From: Deltaproteobacteria bacterium
Lineage (GTDB): Bacteria > Desulfobacterota > Desulfobacteria > Desulfobacterales > JAUVVS01
DNA length: 7,641 nucleotides
Direction of reading: 5' to 3'
Assembly: GCA_030604545.1 (NCBI GenBank)
Contig: JAUVVS010000086.1
Coordinates: 1 to 7,641, forward strand
Part shown: positions 6,246 through 7,641 of the stretch, piece after piece
Position numbering within the stretch: the first letter of the stretch is position 1
Layout of the letters: every line of letters starts with the position of its first letter
The notes under the pieces: generated by a model
Database searches by the model: none
What the model saw: the letters and a program-made list of their open reading frames with translations, nothing else
What the model was told of the DNA's origin: nothing
Position numbers and translations under genes: made by a program

Positions 6246-6932
6246 TTACTTTATCTTCCCATGTTTTGATAGATCTTTAAGGCCATTGCGATTCAAAAGC
6301 TTTATATGCCGGCCACTTACTTCGATCAAGTTCTGACTGCTCATCTTTGCGAAAATTCGTGATAAGGTTTCCGGAATTGTTCCTAGAAGGCTTGCAAGCT
6401 GCCCCTTTGAAATAGTTAAAGTAATTACATCCTTTTTACCTTGTTCATTTGCTACATATAAAAGATATGACGCGAGGCGGCCCGGGACCTCTTTAAGGGA
6501 AAGATTTTCTACTTGAACCGTAAACTGACGCAACCGCATGGACAAGACAGCAAGCATGTTAAGTGCAAGGGAGGGATTGTTTGATATCAGATTCACAAAT
6601 GCTGTTTTAGGAAAAAAAATAAGACGGCTTTTGGCAAGGGCTCCGGCATTTGCCGGAAATGGCCGGCCGGTAAAGACCGGCACTTCACCGATGGGTTCTC
6701 TCGGACCGAAAATGTGTAGAATCTGTTCTTTACCGTCTATGGAGATTTTATAGATTTTAACCTTGCCTTCTGCAATTATATAAAATCCGTTTCCATCATC
6801 TCCTTCTAAAAAGATGATTTCACCCTTATTGAGATGCTTTGTCATGGCAATCTGCCCGATTTCTTCGATCTGGTTTTCAGGAAGACCGTTAAAAAGGGGG
6901 GTATTTGATATTATATCAAGAATTTTTTTCAT
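6246..6932 (-). CDS. Crp/Fnr-family transcription regulator without cysteines
   Basis: A cyclic-nucleotide-binding-type beta-roll (about residues 10-115 from ATG 6932), a dimerisation helix (120-147) and a C-terminal winged helix (150-222) make this a Crp/Fnr regulator of 228 residues. The recognition helix GTIPETLSRIF carries E188-x-x-S191-R192, the FNR-type reading head for TTGA half-sites. There is no cysteine, so it cannot hold FNR's iron-sulfur cluster. The phosphate-binding loop (GEVPVFTGRPFPANA) lacks the Arg-Ser pair of cAMP-binding CRP. A haem- or NO-sensing type such as HcpR or DNR is possible but unproven. The frame can be opened to a GTG at 6974, but that lies inside a predicted operator and upstream of the likely transcription start. 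ATG 6932 has GAGAA nearby and is preferred. It probably controls the convergent sulfite reductase. Confidence 0.92.
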   Translation of the reverse strand: MKKILDIISNTPLFNGLPENQIEEIGQIAMTKHLNKGEIIFLEGDDGNGFYIIAEGKVKIYKISIDGKEQILHIFGPREPIGEVPVFTGRPFPANAGALAKSRLIFFPKTAFVNLISNNPSLALNMLAVLSMRLRQFTVQVENLSLKEVPGRLASYLLYVANEQGKKDVITLTISKGQLASLLGTIPETLSRIFAKMSSQNLIEVSGRHIKLLNRNGLKDLSKHGKIK

Positions 6933-6953
6933 AATTTTTCTCTTTTTTTCATA

Positions 6954-6981
6954 ATTATCATCCTTTTTTGACACAAGTCAA
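6954..6981 (-). promoter_or_regulatory. Promoter of the Crp/Fnr gene with overlapping FNR-type operator
   Basis: On the minus strand, TTGACT (6981-6976), a 16-base spacer and GATAAT (6959-6954) give a start near 6947, about 15 bases before ATG 6932. The perfect palindrome TTGAC-N4-GTCAA (6968-6981) contains the -35 hexamer, so a bound regulator would block polymerase. This suggests negative autoregulation. Confidence 0.55.
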
Positions 6982-7097
6982 GGCAGAGGGTTTGTTTGTA
7001 ATGTAAAATAGTATTAAAAATCAGGAAAAGCCTTTATAATTTAAAAAGACTGATTATGATATTTTTTAGATAGGATTTTCAGATTGATCAGTATAAG
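6982..7097. other. AT-rich intergenic stretch, nothing firm
   Basis: No gene, hairpin or operator is evident. A TATAAT at 7035-7040 on the plus strand lacks a good -35 (TATTAA at 7012-7017) and is only a weak candidate promoter for the HD-domain gene. Confidence 0.4.
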
Positions 7098-7124
7098 AAT
7101 CTTGTAAATCCTGTTAATCCTGCC
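7098..7124. repeat. Three tandem 9-bp units
   Basis: AATCTTGTA, AATCCTGTT and AATCCTGCC follow each other directly. They end 7 bases before the palindromic element. Function unknown. Confidence 0.6.
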
Positions 7125-7131
7125 AAAAAAG

Positions 7132-7273
7132 GAGACCTTTGAAAAATGCTCAATTTTGTTCAAGTTCAAGGCAGGCGAAAATTTTAACCATAGGAATACA
7201 TTGAGTATTTTGAGGATTAAAATTTGAGCCTAACGCAGAAATTGGGCAAAAGGGGGCGTTTTGCAAAGGTCTC
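7132..7273. repeat. Complete 142-bp palindromic element (MITE- or REP-like)
   Basis: The ends are inverted repeats: GAGACCTTTGAAAAATGC at the left matches the complement of the right end at 16 of 18 positions. The symmetry continues inward (TTTTG..CAA, AGGC, AAATTTTAA) to a central AATAC-ATTGA-GTATT hairpin, so one strand could fold almost end to end. The element has no coding frame of its own. A half copy lies at 2568-2642 in the same orientation. AAAAG stands at both flanks (7127-7131 and 7274-7278) and could be a target duplication, though it is low complexity. Its right end is 27 bases before the start codon of the HD-domain gene. Confidence 0.7.
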
Positions 7274-7300
7274 AAAAGAATAATAAGCATAGGTGAGACT

Positions 7301-7641
7301 ATGAAATGCCCGGGACAGGACAGCCGATATTGGAAACCGGGGGCCATTTTTGATGAAAAATGCCCCAAATGCGGTAATTCCGTGGAATTTTTCAAAGACG
7401 ACACTTCCCGCAAATGCGGTAAATGCGGGCACAAGTTTGTAAATCCGAAAATGGATTTCGGATGTGCTTCATATTGTCAATATGCAGAACAGTGCCTGGG
7501 AACGCTTCCGCCGGAACTTGTTGCTCAGAAAGAAGAACTTTTAAAGGATCGGGTGGCAATAGCAATGAAACTGTATTTCAAGATGGATTTTAAACGGATT
7601 GGGCATGCAACCCGGGTAGCACGCTATGCAGAGCGGATCGG
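7301..7641 (+). CDS. Zinc-ribbon plus HD-domain protein (5' part)
   Basis: The first 113 codons of a gene that runs off the window. The N-terminus is cysteine-rich: C21-x2-C24 and C39-x2-C42 form a zinc-ribbon pair, with further cysteines at C3, C55, C59 and C65. From about residue 72 a helical region leads into RIGHATRVARYAERI (99-113), where H102 fits the first histidine of an HD-type metal-dependent phosphohydrolase. The HD pair itself lies beyond the window, so the enzymatic assignment is incomplete. ATG 7301 is preceded by AGGTGA at 7291-7296. The 142-bp palindrome lies immediately upstream, so a transcript from further up would carry a long hairpin just before the ribosome site. Its job is unknown; HD proteins act on nucleotides or phosphorylated metabolites. 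Confidence 0.75.
   Translation, partial: MKCPGQDSRYWKPGAIFDEKCPKCGNSVEFFKDDTSRKCGKCGHKFVNPKMDFGCASYCQYAEQCLGTLPPELVAQKEELLKDRVAIAMKLYFKMDFKRIGHATRVARYAERI

Noticed and set aside
6929..6952. Seven-codon leader frame with a good AAGGA site, ending on the Crp/Fnr ATG as ATGA
   Set aside because: The predicted transcription start (about 6947) lies downstream of its ATG (6952), so it would not be transcribed from that promoter.
6933..6974. GTG start of the Crp/Fnr gene at 6974
   Set aside because: The codon lies within the FNR-type palindrome and upstream of the predicted transcription start.
7150..7434. Minus-strand open frames over the palindrome and the HD gene start
   Set aside because: They run antisense to a well-supported zinc-ribbon/HD reading and through a repeat.

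Overview
The window reads as a chromosomal piece of an anaerobic, probably sulfate-reducing bacterium of the Desulfobacterota (former Deltaproteobacteria). This is inferred from the style of the genes: a small siroheme sulfite reductase carrying a ferredoxin domain, a formate-dehydrogenase-gamma-like cytochrome b, a Crp/Fnr regulator without any cysteine, the metX-metW pair, and a zinc-ribbon/HD protein. No rRNA, tRNA, CRISPR array or intact insertion sequence is visible. The first gene looks GC-richer than the rest, which is AT-rich with long A/T runs between genes.

Layout. Bases 1-893 (+) hold the tail of an unidentified upstream gene and a membrane cytochrome b. Bases 1059-2135 (-) are nadA (quinolinate synthase), convergent with the cytochrome gene, with a good sigma70 promoter about 160 bases upstream of its start. 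Bases 2154-2645 have no protein gene. On the minus strand they hold, in order of transcription, half of a palindromic repeat, a promoter, a compact three-hairpin stretch ending in a strong intrinsic terminator (a candidate small RNA of about 134 nt), and the nadA promoter. Bases 2646-5241 (-) form a tightly overlapping operon: Cys-rich HTH protein, metX, metW, MOSC protein. Bases 5242-5444 are a divergent control region with an FNR-type palindrome spaced as expected for an activator site upstream of a perfect extended -10. Bases 5445-6245 (+) encode the siroheme sulfite reductase/ferredoxin. It abuts, tail to tail with no spacer, a Crp/Fnr regulator (6246-6932, -), whose own promoter is overlapped by a second palindrome of the same type. 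Bases 6982-7300 hold short tandem repeats and a complete 142-bp palindromic element. Bases 7301-7641 (+) are the start of a zinc-ribbon plus HD-domain protein that runs off the window.

How the parts may work together. The centre of the window looks like a sulfur-assimilation locus. The sulfite reductase would make sulfide, and MetX activates homoserine to O-acylhomoserine, the acceptor for sulfide in homocysteine synthesis. MetW is MetX's usual partner, and MOSC proteins handle sulfur in molybdenum-cofactor chemistry. Two regulators frame the locus: a cysteine-rich HTH protein translated just ahead of metX, and a cysteine-free Crp/Fnr protein whose recognition helix has the FNR-type E-x-x-S-R motif, matching the two TTGAC-type palindromes. 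The assignments of nadA, metX, metW, MOSC, the sulfite reductase and the Crp/Fnr protein rest on clear motifs. The small RNA, the promoters and the regulatory wiring are inference from sequence.
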